A stretch of 64,000 bases of DNA, taken from Sparassis latifolia (Eukaryota; Basidiomycota; Agaricomycetes; Polyporales; Sparassidaceae). The notes beneath the pieces are model-generated. The model did no database searches. It saw only the letters and a list, made by a program, of their open reading frames with translations, and was not told the origin of the DNA. The position numbers and the translations under genes were made by a program. The number at the start of each line of letters is the position of its first letter. The first letter of the stretch is position 1. The stretch is taken from NCBI GenBank assembly GCA_018466975.1, contig JAENRS010000019.1:1-64000 (forward strand), written 5' to 3'. Shown here one piece after another: positions 25,796 to 37,661 of the stretch.

Positions 25796-27912
25796 CTAGT
25801 CTGTCTGAGGTAGTATTTAGTCAATACTTACATGTTGTTGGTTCTGTCCATGTGTAATTCAACTGAGACCTGAATGTGGCGGTGTTGTCAGGCTTTGCTA
25901 CTTTGAGCAATTGGACTGCACTTGGCAAGTATTGGGATACTTAGCTGGTCTGGTGTGTAAGACCTTCAAGGTGAAGCTAAGAGGCCAAGACAAGCCAAGG
26001 TGTTTCCAAGATGTTGAAGTCAGCCAAGACATGTGACATTTTGCTGATGTAGCCAATGTATCACTTTATCACTACGAAAGATTGCATAGTGAAAGATATG
26101 CTCAAGGCTCGGTAACCCATCTTGGGGGTAGATATACAAGGCTACGTAGCCTAGCCTAGATCCCAGTTATACCGCATGTCCTTGGGGGTATCTTGCACCC
26201 AGATATACTGGCAAAAATGCAGTGATTAGTCTTGCATGCCAGTGTTGCGAGTACCGCCACATCGGCAGCCAGTAGAGTTTAAATTCTCCACATATGAGCT
26301 ACTTAATATCGGCCAGGGTAGAGAGATAGAGAGAATGTTGCTCACTCCACCGGCATTGTCAAGGATATTCTCTAGTAGGCCAAGGACGGTGTAAGCAATT
26401 TCCGAAATTCATGTTTGGCATGCATTGACATCATCTTGGACCCTGTCTTAGGCTACATGCTATCTCTATTAAGGATGAGAACACTGGAAAGACTACGGAT
26501 AACTAGGTATACCGTTTTATCTTACTGTGCATTTAAACTCATTGGCGCATATCGGTCATGGTGTAGTAGATGAATATTGTCAAGACGCTTTGAGCTGATT
26601 GTTCTATAGTATTGTATGTTTTGCAAATTGGTTGCAATGAAGCTTTGACATCTTGAAATTGTCGCCTTGGTCAATTGTACAGCAATATGGCCATCGTGCA
26701 CTTTGAGTAGTCTCCCAAAGGCAGTTGTAGCCACTCTGCTTCAACCTTCATGCCTCAGATATCCGTGTCTGACATCTGCTATCTATGGGGGGGTGGGGGG
26801 GTCTTACTAAGAGGTCCATTGTGGGTAGTGATTGCACATCATGTGCTCCCACGACGTGTCCGTAACTCGCATCGAGCACATCGCGTTTCTGTTCCTTCAA
26901 TGTCTCCCTTCACCTGTTCTGCCACCGTATGTCACCCCGACGTGCATGTATATGAGTTAACACTTTTTCTGTGTTCACAGCTATGTTGTATGCTCTATGG
27001 TAGTCCAAGCAGCCTGAGATTTCCTGTGATTAGTCTCCTACACAAAAATCTCTACACCTTCTCTATCACCAACTCTAGCAGATACAATCTTGCTATCACC
27101 TGTGCATTACCACACACCACCACCCATGCCAGGTGGGGAGAATGCAGTGAAGAATAAACATGTTGGTATAAGGTACATCACGTGATATCACCAAAATTTG
27201 TGACTCACACCGGAGACGGGGACTAATATCTAAGTTCCTTACATTGTGGGAACATCCGGCCTAACATTGTACATGTATGACGGCCCGTATGTAGCTCCGA
27301 CGGTCGAAAATATGTTTACAATGTAAGGCCTGATGTCTGGGCATGCGATACCCAAATCACACATTGATAATGTGTGATATTGCAACATATACAATGTTCG
27401 CAAATGGCTATGTTACCATATAACATTCATCCGAAAATTTTAGGTCTCGTTCGGCATGTCCGGCGGGAAGAAATTCTGATCGACATTATGCCTTTCAGGG
27501 CAGACAACAGATTAAATATCGAACTAGTATAAGGGCGACACAAAGTTACAATGTATGATCATTTGACATTTGACATTAGAGTCTATATATGAGGTGAGAT
27601 GTCAGGGCCTCACACCCTTGACCTAATATTCAAACTGTAAGGAGGTCGGACACCCATAGCGCCGCTAAGCGGCTTGACGAGTGGCACACTCGATGGCCGC
27701 TTAGTGGTCATTGGATCGCCAAGTGTACCGCTCAGCGGCTTTTCAACTGGTCGTGGGAGATTGCACAAGCACAAGCACAAGTTCGATCAAAGGAAGTACA
27801 TTAACTGTATATAATGAGAAAGCGGCAAATGACAGGACATTGACAAACAGCGCAGGATGCAACGACGAGGGGCAAGGGACAGGAACAGCACGTAAAATTA
27901 CGAGGAAACCAC
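25796..27912. other. Intergenic stretch, no convincing gene
   Basis: ORFs at 26522-26734 and 26750-27157 show no recognisable protein features. A G-run lies at 26786-26800. From 27180 to 27660 the DNA is AT-rich, with several ACATTGTA/TACAATGT-like inverted motifs. Short inverted repeats around GGGGGTA occur at 26120-26200, perhaps from a small decayed element. Confidence 0.4.
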
Positions 27913-30263
27913 TTATTTGCACACAAGCTGGGCCAAGTCATCCCTATCCACCCTAAGCGTCCTGCTGCCTTCTTCCAGTACTAGAACAAGCGGGTCTGCC
28001 ACGCCCCGCATCGTTCTGCCGTACGCTCCGAAGTTGGGGCCACGCTTACACACGATCGCATAATCGCCAGGGCCTGGTCGCAATATGGCGAGGTCTTGGA
28101 GAGAGACATCGGCATATTCCAGCTTTCGCGTCCGGTATTCGCATCACACCTTGCCGTCCACTGGGGAGGCTCCCTTCATCATGGTCATCAGCTTGTCTCG
28201 GAGTTGACCAGCTGTGCACATGAACTTGAAGCGATAAGTATGGAATGCAGGTGCCACAGCCGCATCCAGCATCCATCCATTGGGTCCTGATGTGAATTCA
28301 GCGGACATTTTGTGTTGATGATGAGGCTACGCACCATTAGGTTCGACTGAAGACATCGATCCATCGGGTCCTAATGTGGATTCAGTGGACGCTCGGTAGT
28401 GGCGGCGCGGTTACGCACCATCAAGTTCCACCGAATACGCCCATGCCGAATCTGTGTCGTGTGACGCGGGTTCTAATTCGTGGCCCAATGGGGTCCGAGG
28501 CCGCTCAGGGAGCGGACCACACTCCACCGTGTCGATGTTGCCCCTGCAATGAGGCAGTTAGATATGACCAGAACTACAAGTAATGAATCTTACCTTTCTT
28601 CTGACCGGAATGCGATCTCGGGCTTTCGGAACAAAAGGACGCCCCTCGAGGTTAAAAGCTTGGCTTCAAGCTCAACCTCGTAATCGCCGTGGTACGTGAC
28701 ATTTCGCAATGTGCCCACAAATCCCTTCAAAGGGCCTTTGATGACATGCACCGCTCGCCCGATGTCGGGATTCCGTTGGTCAGGATGCTTGAGGGCAAGC
28801 TCCATCTCCACCTCTTCCTTCGTTTGCGTCTCAGAGCGTGAGGGGTGCTGCTCTCCCGGCCTTGATACTGTCACTGATGGCTGTATCGAGGTCCATTCCG
28901 CCTCGGACTCTGTGATAAGAGATCCCAGGGTAACACATGATGCTATATCGAGTTTTGAGCATCGATAACATCGCAGGTGGTGGGACATACCTCAGAGGTT
29001 TCCAACACAGAAGAAGTATGAAAGACTCCTGTTATTGGGTTTCTAGTTCACTGAGAAAAGTTCAGTACTTGGAAGCATCGTCGTACGTAGAACATACATG
29101 CTGAGGAAAGTTCTGCTATTAAGGATTGCAATTGCATGAGAAGTGCACAGCGTACCTCGACTTTGTTCGCATGAACAATCGTGACATCGAAATCATCCAC
29201 GGCAATCACTTGCCCTTCCAAGCCCGCATGGAGGCCCGTCTTAACTTTGACCGCATCGCCAACTGCCCAAAGGGGGTGTAACTGAGTTACAGGTAGCACG
29301 AGAGACGAAAGTTCGTCATCCAACTTCTCGTGGTAGAGATTGGTTAGCGTAGCCTGTCCATTAATGACTGAATGCACAACACCGATGAGGCTGCATTGCT
29401 CGCCCTGTATAATGATCACACGCGTGCCTGCAGCCGGTTCGAAGTCAACACAGAATAGAATGAGCTTCGCTATCGCTGTCTTTGGCACGAATTTCGCCGC
29501 ATCAAAGACGAATACGTCGTTTCGAGTCGTGTGGACGTCGAAAGTCACCCGGTCCAAAGTGAGTTCGAGCTGCAGGAGGCCGCCTTTGAACTTCTTGCCC
29601 TTGAGAATATGTATCAGCCGATCACCTTCACTTTCTGTCACAGCCTCTCAGAACAACTCCTTCAGTAATGCTGGCGGCATCGGTTGCTGAGAAGTTCTTC
29701 CGTGCTGCCGCTTTTTTGTAGTAGGCAAGCGCGGAACCACCCAGACGCGGAGGAGAGAGTCCTCTCGCAACTCCATGAAGGCCACATCATGCTTATATGT
29801 ACCACGCGAGATGCACACCCAAGGAGAGAGGAAACTATTTTCCGTAGCTTGAAGGTGGATTCCATCGGGGGCAAGAGAGACGACTGCGCCACCCGACTGC
29901 GAGGCCCGCTGTGCACATCTAGCCACCATGTCTCTCTCCGTAATAGACTGGGCCATGGCTTCTGCATCAGCAGCATCATCGCCGACACATGCATTATCAA
30001 GATGCGCCCGAGCTTGTTGAGTGCGTTGGACGTCGGTGAGCAACTCGGCTGGAAATAAGCTGTAAGATATATCCAATAACACAGCTGAGACACTTACCCA
30101 GTTCCTCCTCCTCTTCTTCTTCTTCCTCCTCCTCCTCCTCCTCCTCGTTGTCGACGATAGCCTCGATATCCAAGTATGGGTTCTTGGCATTCCATGCATG
30201 AGGATTGAAAATGTAAGAACTGACTGCAGTACTTACCGCTTTCCGCGCACGCTTTGAAGACAT
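27913..30263 (-). pseudogene. Spt5-like (KOW-domain) protein gene, probably decayed
   Basis: Starts MSSKRARKA at 30263, then a spliced exon NPYLDIEAIVDNEEEEE, the acidic N-terminus typical of Spt5-like proteins. Later exons read WVCISRGTYKHDVAF and RVWVVPRLP (about 29830-29720); KKFKGGLLQLELTLDRV (near 29590); a KOW-like segment VGDAVKVKTGLHAGLEGQV (about 29250); a second KOW-like segment VHVIKGPLKGFVGTLRN (about 28740); and a C-terminus VSLQDLAILRPGPGDYAIV ending at 27913. True Spt5 is an RNA polymerase II elongation factor; this divergent, shorter form is of the kind scattered in basidiomycete repeats. An in-frame TGA at 28144-28146 suggests a pseudogene, although an unrecognised intron is possible. 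Confidence 0.65.
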
Positions 30264-30472
30264 GGCAGCATCAGTGGTACTGAGAGGTCGGGATAGTGTC
30301 CGTTAGATTTGAGCAATCGTATCTTATGAGACGTCGCTTGGAGTACATGAGGCTTCGACCACGAGGCGTTCATCATCAATCAGCCCACATGTACAATTAC
30401 TTCCGAGTAACACGCGCAATGTCCTTCAACGTCGCACTGCTGGTGATGAGGTGTCACCGAGAAGATTTCCGA

Positions 30473-31807
30473 TGTAGCAGCTGCTCCTGCAGTTATGCGT
30501 GAGCATGCACAAGCGCCGCATTCTCCTATACATTGAGAAACATGTCAGTATAGCTACACCGCCCTTCGTCCATATCGTGCACATACATTATTGTCAGCCT
30601 GTCAGCCTATCAACCTCAGCGTGTACAATCGACCTGGCGCGATCTGGCTGTAACCGCACGGGTGCGTTAATGTCAAGGGTCTTCAGAAATTTTTACGCGT
30701 AAGGTAATCAATAACCAAATCAGCTGCAATTCGATTGTATCCCACTCTGGTATGCAACCGGCGCAAAAGGGTGATGAAACAAACCGTCCGGCAGCTTGGC
30801 TACCTATACTATAGCTAAAGATAACGAGGACCCCACAAGAATAAATAACAATGAAACTACAAAAGAGAGCGAACTACACTACAACGTTACTAAAGGCTCC
30901 AGGCCACATAGCGAATGACAAGCGCTACGGCTGAGAGATGGTGGTGGAACGAGAACAAGAGGAAAGAAACACCCATTCCACCTCCAGCGAAGTTTTGACG
31001 CATTCCGTCGCTTTGTCCCGCGCAAATAAGGCAGCCACACATCACGGGCCACTTGTCATGAGCCGCTTGTCACGAGCCGCTTCTCAGCCTCTGTTTGTCT
31101 CGCACAAATACACCGCATGCACCATCTGGCCGCTGTCCAGAATTTGGGCGCCTTCTTCCTTGCCTTCGAATTTCCATCATCCCTGCGATATTGGCCAGTT
31201 CCTCCGTCACCGTGTCTGCCTCCTCCTCCTCGCCCATGCCCTCCTCGCTGTTGTCATTGTCGACACCATCGCCTCTTCCGCTCCAGTGCCGCTGCCACTG
31301 CCCTTTTCCTCGCCCACTTCGATGCCCTGAGGGCTTCCTCGTAACGCCTCTTCTGTGCAGGTGCCTCTTTCTCGCTGAGCTGTTCTCGTGTGCGCCGCCG
31401 CGCCTGTTTGAATTAGGGGCCAATAGTATACATTGTATTAGAACCTGTATCATAGCCATCCGAGCCACATCTCTGATGATTGAGCGTCATATCGGGTTTG
31501 TACCAAACATAAACATAAGAACCGCGAAAATGCACCATTAATTGGTGCCTGAGCCGCTAGAACAACCCACAGGCCAATATTGGCTCTGCTTGAAAGCCCG
31601 GAACCGTATGTTGTTGCCCATGGACGTATCGTCCACGGCTCACTCTGGCTATACAGATATTACAGATGCTACATAACGATCACTCGCAAATACCGGTCCT
31701 TCGTCAAGGTCTCGACGTCTCCGCTTTCTACAATACCTGGCGCGTATTCATGGAATGGTCAGAAATTACGACGATCGACCACCTGAGCGTACCATGTGAG
31801 TGCTCTA
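30473..31807 (+). repeat. Left arm of a 1.34 kb long inverted repeat
   Basis: Matches the reverse complement of 36100-37436 at roughly 98% by eye, with a few substitutions and small indels. The outer end begins GTAGCAGCTGCTCCTGCAG; the inner end is ATGTGAGTGCTCTA. The arms hold mirrored ORFs, none recognised. Confidence 0.93.
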
Positions 31808-32029
31808 TGCACATCGCTTACATGAATTCCGTGCTGACGCCGTGCTTCTCGTTGACTTCCGCGACAGGTATTCGTGGAACCATCCAGCACGATGCTTCTA
31901 ATCCCAGGTATGTTGCCTTTATATATCCTGCCTGCTGCTGCCAGGCTGATAACGCGAACCCATCGCCATCCGTCCCGGATTTCACTGTCCATGCTACTCC
32001 CTCAGAATTTTGAAAAGTCGGCCGCAAAT

Positions 32030-32411
32030 ATGTCAGACAAGGTGGATGCGGAAGTTTGCTGTCCACATTTCAGTTGCTGACGTTACTCGCCTACAGGTCT
32101 CCGTGTCCCCAGTCCAATGTCCAAAATCTAGTACCGAGACGGACGTGGCGAGCACATCCCGTCCGCCTTCGTCGGACACGCGCATGTCCTTACTGGAGGA
32201 GATCGAGGACCTGAAGCGTGAGCACGTGCGTACGCAAGCGAATGCAATGCAGTTAGTTGCAGATATTCGTGCAATGCGGAAATGTTTAGACGAGTCAGAA
32301 CAACACACGGAGGAGCTCAGCCAAATAGTAGATGCCACAGCCGATGCCGTGGACTCTCTCTGTGCAGAGGTCATTGCCGACAGTGCGTACACGCGTTCAA
32401 CATTGTACTGA
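32030..32411 (+). CDS. Small coiled-coil protein
   Basis: Two exons: MSDKVDAE (32030-32053), a 43-nt intron ending CTACAG, then a second exon from 32097 to the stop at 32411, about 113 aa. A Ser/Thr-rich stretch precedes a heptad-like coiled coil from MSLLEEIEDLKREHVR through LDESEQHTEELSQIVDATAD. It lies between the arms of the inverted repeat. No function is recognised. It is similar in style, not clearly in sequence, to the coiled-coil gene at 33121. Confidence 0.5.
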
Positions 32412-33120
32412 TGTAGTCTTTATTCACTTCCTCCACTAGTTCGCTGAGCAACCTTTAGGGGTTAGCTGTTCGTGTGTTGGGTCATGTATAGTTTGTCATC
32501 CGAGAACGTATTCATTGTTATCTTGCGCTGCATTGTCGTCGGAGAATGTATGTATTCGTTATCAAGTTCTTTCATCATGTGGGCGCCGGTGAAGCCTGCA
32601 AAGCTCGCGCGTGAGACTCGAAAGCATATGGACCCTCTTCCACTATCCCATACCCAGCACACAATTCATTGTGAATTTAAGGTAAAGATTTATAAAACAA
32701 GTTCTTTCCTGGCCATTGAAAAAAAGGGTTAGATTTTCACACTGCTTCTGTCATCACTAGAACCCTTCAAAGCTTCACAGCTAAGTAGGAATCGGGATAG
32801 TGGGATTTTGTATAAAATTTTGTATTAAAAGTGTCGCGACATGCCGATGATCGGAGGAAATATATTGTGCCATGTTGCCCGACTGTCTTCGGCTTCAGAT
32901 ATTTTTTCTGTAGCATATGGAATGCTCAAACTGCATAGAAAGAAGTATCACCCTTCTGGGGCATGTCGGTCACTAATAGTATTCCACCTATAATTATATA
33001 ATAGGGTCTCATGACTATGCCTATATATATTGCGGTGTCTCCGAGTCTTTCCCCATCTCACGTTCGGAGCATACCACCACCACCACCACCATTTCCCCAC
33101 TGCTGTCCAAACTGATCCTC

Positions 33121-33394
33121 ATGGCTAGTCGTGGTCGTAAGTGATGATTATACATTTTGACTTGAATCGATATTAACATTGTTTACAGAGAGCACTTACA
33201 TGGCCTTGGTGTCCTCCATTAGTGACTTACAGGAGGAGGTTCGGACCCTTAGGGTCAGCGTATATCGGACCAAGCAGCTCGTCAAGGATGTAGACCGGTC
33301 CATGATGCTCGTTCGCGAGGTCTTCCCTGTCAGCGGCAAGGGAGGTACATCGCTCTCCTTCGCGCCGCGCTCCTGCAATGTTACTGGCATCTAA
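33121..33394 (+). CDS. Small coiled-coil protein
   Basis: ATG at 33121; exon MASRG, a 52-nt intron (GTAAGT...TTACAG), then STYMALVSSISDLQEEVRTL and KQLVKDVDRSMMLVREVF, ending NVTGI, about 74 aa. A TATATATA element near 33020 and a CCATCTCACG context suggest a promoter. Predicted coiled coil. The mirrored minus-strand ORF is a shadow. Confidence 0.5.
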
Positions 33395-34319
33395 CGTAAG
33401 TCTTTGATGAGTCGGTACATTACTTGACTGATCAGATGTGCATGTAGGTGCCATAAGGCTGTTGGGAGGCAGTCGGCTGTGCGTGGGGCGTTTCGCTGAG
33501 GGACCGTATGGAGATTGTCAGTCGCGTTTGTTGTCTACTTATAAATTTAATGTATCATCTGCTCCCATCGTGGAAAGACTGAAGCTCGGTGAAGGTGGAG
33601 GTGAATGTGTGCTGCAATCAATACTATGGCTCACAAGATCATCGGCATGCCCCCCAAGTCGGCACCTCGCTCAATTAGCCCTTTCCCCTGCCTCTACCAC
33701 TTAGTTATCTCTTATATGTATGATTTTATAGTACTACAACATTCTTGAGGTTGAACGAGCTCAAACGGATCGGTATTGGAGGAGTCCCTTCTTGACCTCC
33801 AATGTAACGCAGACTCACGCTGGCTAGTCACTGGCCGAAGTCTGCCGCGAGCGTCGGCAGCGGGGTTTCAAGTGGTGGCGTTCACAACGACACGGTCACG
33901 ACCTTCGCGCATTAGGCTGCCGAGCGGAGTAACAAAACGGCATGTGTTACTGTCTGTGACATATGCGTTACTTTTGCGTTACTGCCGACTGGGCATGCCG
34001 ACGATCTTGTGAGCCTTAGTATCCCCCGTTCAGGCAGCTGCCCGGGACAGCCAACTTATAACTTTACTGACCATTGGTGCAAATGGGGTCGACTCGTACA
34101 GCACAGATCTGGAAACAACATGGGATAACGCTACATGAGCGCATGTAGGGCGCCGCTCGAATCTAAACAATTGAGTCTACATTCATGACTAAAATCGAGA
34201 GCAGTACAACAATGCAGGATATTTTACAACACGGCCGGTGCAACCTGCAGACAAATAAGCATCGGTCATTTGAGGTTCAAACTATACTTACAGATGCGCG
34301 GGCCTCCTGCTCCTTCCCC
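33395..34319. other. Stretch inside the inverted-repeat block, no clear gene
   Basis: ORFs at 33438-33704 and 33776-34012 have no recognisable features. Confidence 0.35.
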
Positions 34320-34962
34320 CTATCCTTCTTGGTCATGTAGGTCGTGTTTCCTAACTTGGTCTTCAGAACGTCTCTGACTGGCTAACTCTTCTCGTAGTGC
34401 GTGAGCTGGGGATAGAGTTTCGTAGCCTGATGAAGTTCTGTAACTGTCAGTGCCGATCGCATATGCAACTACCCGACGTACCTGGGCATACACTGCGTCC
34501 AACATCGTCTGATTCTGTTTCGAGATTGTCTTGTCCAATTCCAAATACCTGACTGCCAAGTCACCGATGTCCTTCTGTACTTGCTAGTCAGCTACAGTCT
34601 TTGAAAACATTGCAAGATATGCTTCATACCAGAAACTTGTCATACTTCACAGTATCCCACCCGTGTCTCCCTAACTCATCGCTAAGCGTGTAACCTCCTC
34701 GGCCTGGGCGACCTACTTGGCCGTCAGGCTTAGGGATGACAGGTTCTGATGCTGCTGCATCAGCTCCTGGGGAATGCGCGTCGCTAGCAATGCTTTGGCG
34801 TGTGCCAGCCTGAACATCTGATTGAGGCTTGATAAGGTGGAATTTCGACCTTGCCGATGAGAGAGAAGGAGTGAGAAGGCATTCGGCATCGAAACACACA
34901 CGTCCCGATGAGGGTTGGTACTGGCGCTGGATGTGCTGTTTCGTTATCGGCAGTTGGGGCAT
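34320..34962 (-). CDS. Basidiomycete orphan protein
   Basis: Starts MPQLPITKQHIQRQYQ at 34962. A conserved-looking block VGRPGRGGYTLSDELGRHGW precedes an intron near 34625. The next exon reads YLELDKTISKQNQTMLDAVY; another intron follows near 34480, and the last exon ends KHDLHDQEG. I recall similar GRGGY-LxxxLGW proteins in basidiomycete genomes near repeats, without assigned function. It lies divergent from the SAP-like gene at 35127, about 165 bp apart. Confidence 0.5.
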
Positions 34963-35126
34963 GCTGGTCGTGGATGGGGAAGCTCAAAGCTGGGAGAGGT
35001 CGCACCTTCGCGCTAAGTCGCGGTGGACAATAGAACAATAGTCTTACCAATTCAAGTTGCACACTCCATAAGGATTGCAGGCGACTGACATATACAAAAG
35101 AATCAGGCAACCATAGACCACTGACC

Positions 35127-36238
35127 ATGTTCGACCTCGAACGAGCCGAACAGACACTGCTACGGAAAAAGTACAGTAAATCAACTTTCAGCAGGTACAC
35201 GGTGGACATACTTACGAAACTCTGCAATAAGCACAATTTAACGGTCACACCAACTGGCTGGTCGAACGCAGTAAAGCAGGACTACATCGATGCACTCTGG
35301 AAATATGTGAGTAAATCTCACAGTGAACATAGCAGAAGGCACTTACAGTAGTCAGCGACATGCCCCTGCAGCTCCAACGCTCGGTCCTTACACACACGAG
35401 GATACTGCGGCCTCAGCACCTCTTGAGAAGTCGACATCGGAGATTGCACGCAAGCGTAAATCGCCCGAAGAGTGCAACGCGGAGCGATGAGCAAAATGAG
35501 TGCGTCTGACATACAAGCATGTAAGCCTATGACTGCAACGTTCAACCATGTGGTGACCAATGTTATAGTCAAATGCACCCGCAGACGGCGGGATGGTGGC
35601 GTGGCCAGCCAGCAAACGTGCTCTCTCGGGAGAGCGGGAGCGATCGCAAAGCTCTAAACGAGCTCACCTGCAACCCTCCGGCATGCCTCCTCCAGCCCCT
35701 TCAGGCCTTCGTGACCGAGACACTTCGTGTATTTATTCCACGATTGGTAAACGATTGGCTCCCGCAGAGTTTACGGAAAAAGATGCGAGAACTAACAAGA
35801 AGGCTCGCGAAGATCAGGTATGACCTCTTGAATTGCGGTGAGACGAGAAAACGTACTGACTCACCTATCGCGGAGAAGCCCAATGTAGTCCTGCGCATCA
35901 AGATCCCAGCACAGAAGCTGAACGATGAGCAGGCCAAAGTCGTTCATATCAAGCTCTTTGCGAAAGCTAAAGACTGGAAAGCTATACAGGAAATTGAATG
36001 TCACTGCTCCCAAGACGGAAGCCTGAATCTTCTTCAGGTCGCAGCACAGCTCGGTGTACATGGCAAATGTCGTGTAAGTGGGGTGCATCGCGGTTGGACT
36101 AGAGCACTCACATGGTATGCTCAGGTGGTCGATCCTCGTAATTTCCGACCATTCCATGAATACGCGCCAGGTATTGTAGAAAGCGGAGACGTCGAGACCT
36201 TGACGAAGGACCAGTATTTGCGAGTGATCGTTATGTAG
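35127..36238 (+). CDS. SAP-like domain protein, C-terminus in the inverted-repeat arm
   Basis: MFDLERAEQTLLRKKYSKS is followed by TVDILTKLCNKHNLTVTP and QDYIDALWKY, which look like a SAP-type DNA-binding helix-extended-helix motif. Spliced exons follow: SQRHAPAAP ... RKRKSPEECN, then a Lys/Ser-rich stretch around KRLAPAEFTEKDARTNKKAR, then PNVVLRIKIPAQKLNDEQAK and AKDWKAIQEIECHC. If the last exon is read through, it ends at 36238 inside the right inverted-repeat arm. Function unknown; DNA binding is inferred from the SAP-like motif. Confidence 0.5.
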
Positions 36239-37436
36239 CATCTGTAATATCTGTATAGCCAGAGTGAGCTGTGGACGATACGTCCATGGGCAACAACATA
36301 CGGTTCCGGGCTTTCAAGCAGAGCCAATATTGGCCTGTGGGTTGTTCTAGCGGCTCAGGCACCAATTAATGGTGCATTTTCGCGGTTCTTATGTTTATGT
36401 TTGGTACAAACCCGATATGACGCTCAATCATCAGAGATGTGGCTCGGATGGCTATGATACAGGTTCTAATACAATGTATACTATTGGCCCCTAATTCAAA
36501 CAGGCGCGGCGGCGCACACGAGAACAGCTCAGCGAGAAAGAGGGCACCTGCACAGAAGAGGGCGTTACGAGGAAGCCCTCAGGGCATCGAAGTGGGCGAG
36601 GAAAAGGGCAGTGACGACGGCACTGGAGCGGAAGAGGGCGATGGTGTCGACAATGACAACAGCGAGGAGGGCATGGGCGAGGAGGAGGAGGCAGACACGG
36701 TGACGGAGGAACTGGCCAATATCGCAGGGATGATGGAAATTCGAAGGCAAGGAAGAAGGCGCCCAAATTCTGGACAGCAGCCAGATGGTGCACGCGGTGT
36801 ATTTGTGCGAGACAAACAGAGGCTGAGAAGCGGCTCGTGACAAGCGGCTCATGACAAGTGGCCCGTGATGTGTGGCTGCCTTATTTGCGCGGGACAAAGC
36901 GACGGAATGCGTCAAAACTTCGCTGGAGGTGGAATGGGTGTTTCTTTCCTCTTGTTCTCGTTCCACCACCATCTCTCAGCCGTAGCGCTTGTCATTCGCT
37001 ATGTGGCCTGGAGCCTTTAGTAACATTGTAGTGTAGTTCACTCTCTTTTGTAGTTTCATTGTTATTTATTCTTGTGGGGTCCTCATTATCTTTAGCTATA
37101 GTATAGGTAGCCAAGCTGCCGGATGGTTTGTTTCATCGCCCTTTTGCGCCGGTTGCATACCAGAGTGGGATACAATCAAATTGCAGCTGATTTGGTTATT
37201 GATTACCTTACGCGTAAAAATTTCTGAAGACCCTTGACATTAACGCACCCGTGCGGTTACAGCCAGATCACGCCAGGTCGATTGTACACACTGAGGTTGA
37301 TAGGCTGACAGGCTGACAATAATGTATGTGCACGATATGGACGAAGGGCGGTGTAGCTATACTGACATGTTTCTCAATGTATAGGAGAATGCGGCGCTTG
37401 TGCATGCTCACGCACAACTGCAGGAGCAGCTGCTAC
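36100..37436 (-). repeat. Right arm of the 1.34 kb long inverted repeat
   Basis: Reverse complement of 30473-31807. The outer end at 37436 is the inverse of GTAGCAGCTGCTCCTGCAG. No clear direct duplication was found outside the two arms (ATTTCCGAT left, GTCCAAAAT right). Confidence 0.93.
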
Positions 37437-37661
37437 GTCCAAAATCTTTGCGGATTTGATCATGAAGCAATTGAAAAAACTGCAGTGCGGCTGCCATTTG
37501 TCTGAAATTGGTATAGACGTGTTCAGGTGATGTGATGCCTGTGCCTATTCATTCCAATGGCTTATTGTCTGGGTCGGTTTTATATCTAGGATGATGTGGA
37601 GTGCTTGCTGGTAACGACGCCGATCTGGAGCGTGCTCTCCTCCAGTCGATCAGTGGTGTAT

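Noticed and set aside
26786..26800. G-rich run that might form a quadruplex
   Set aside because: A single run with one interruption does not give four separate G-tracts.
30938..31541. ORFs of 130-148 aa in the left inverted-repeat arm and their mirror copies at 36439-36972
   Set aside because: Open frames occur in several frames and on both strands, differ between the arms by frame-changing indels, and match nothing I recognise.
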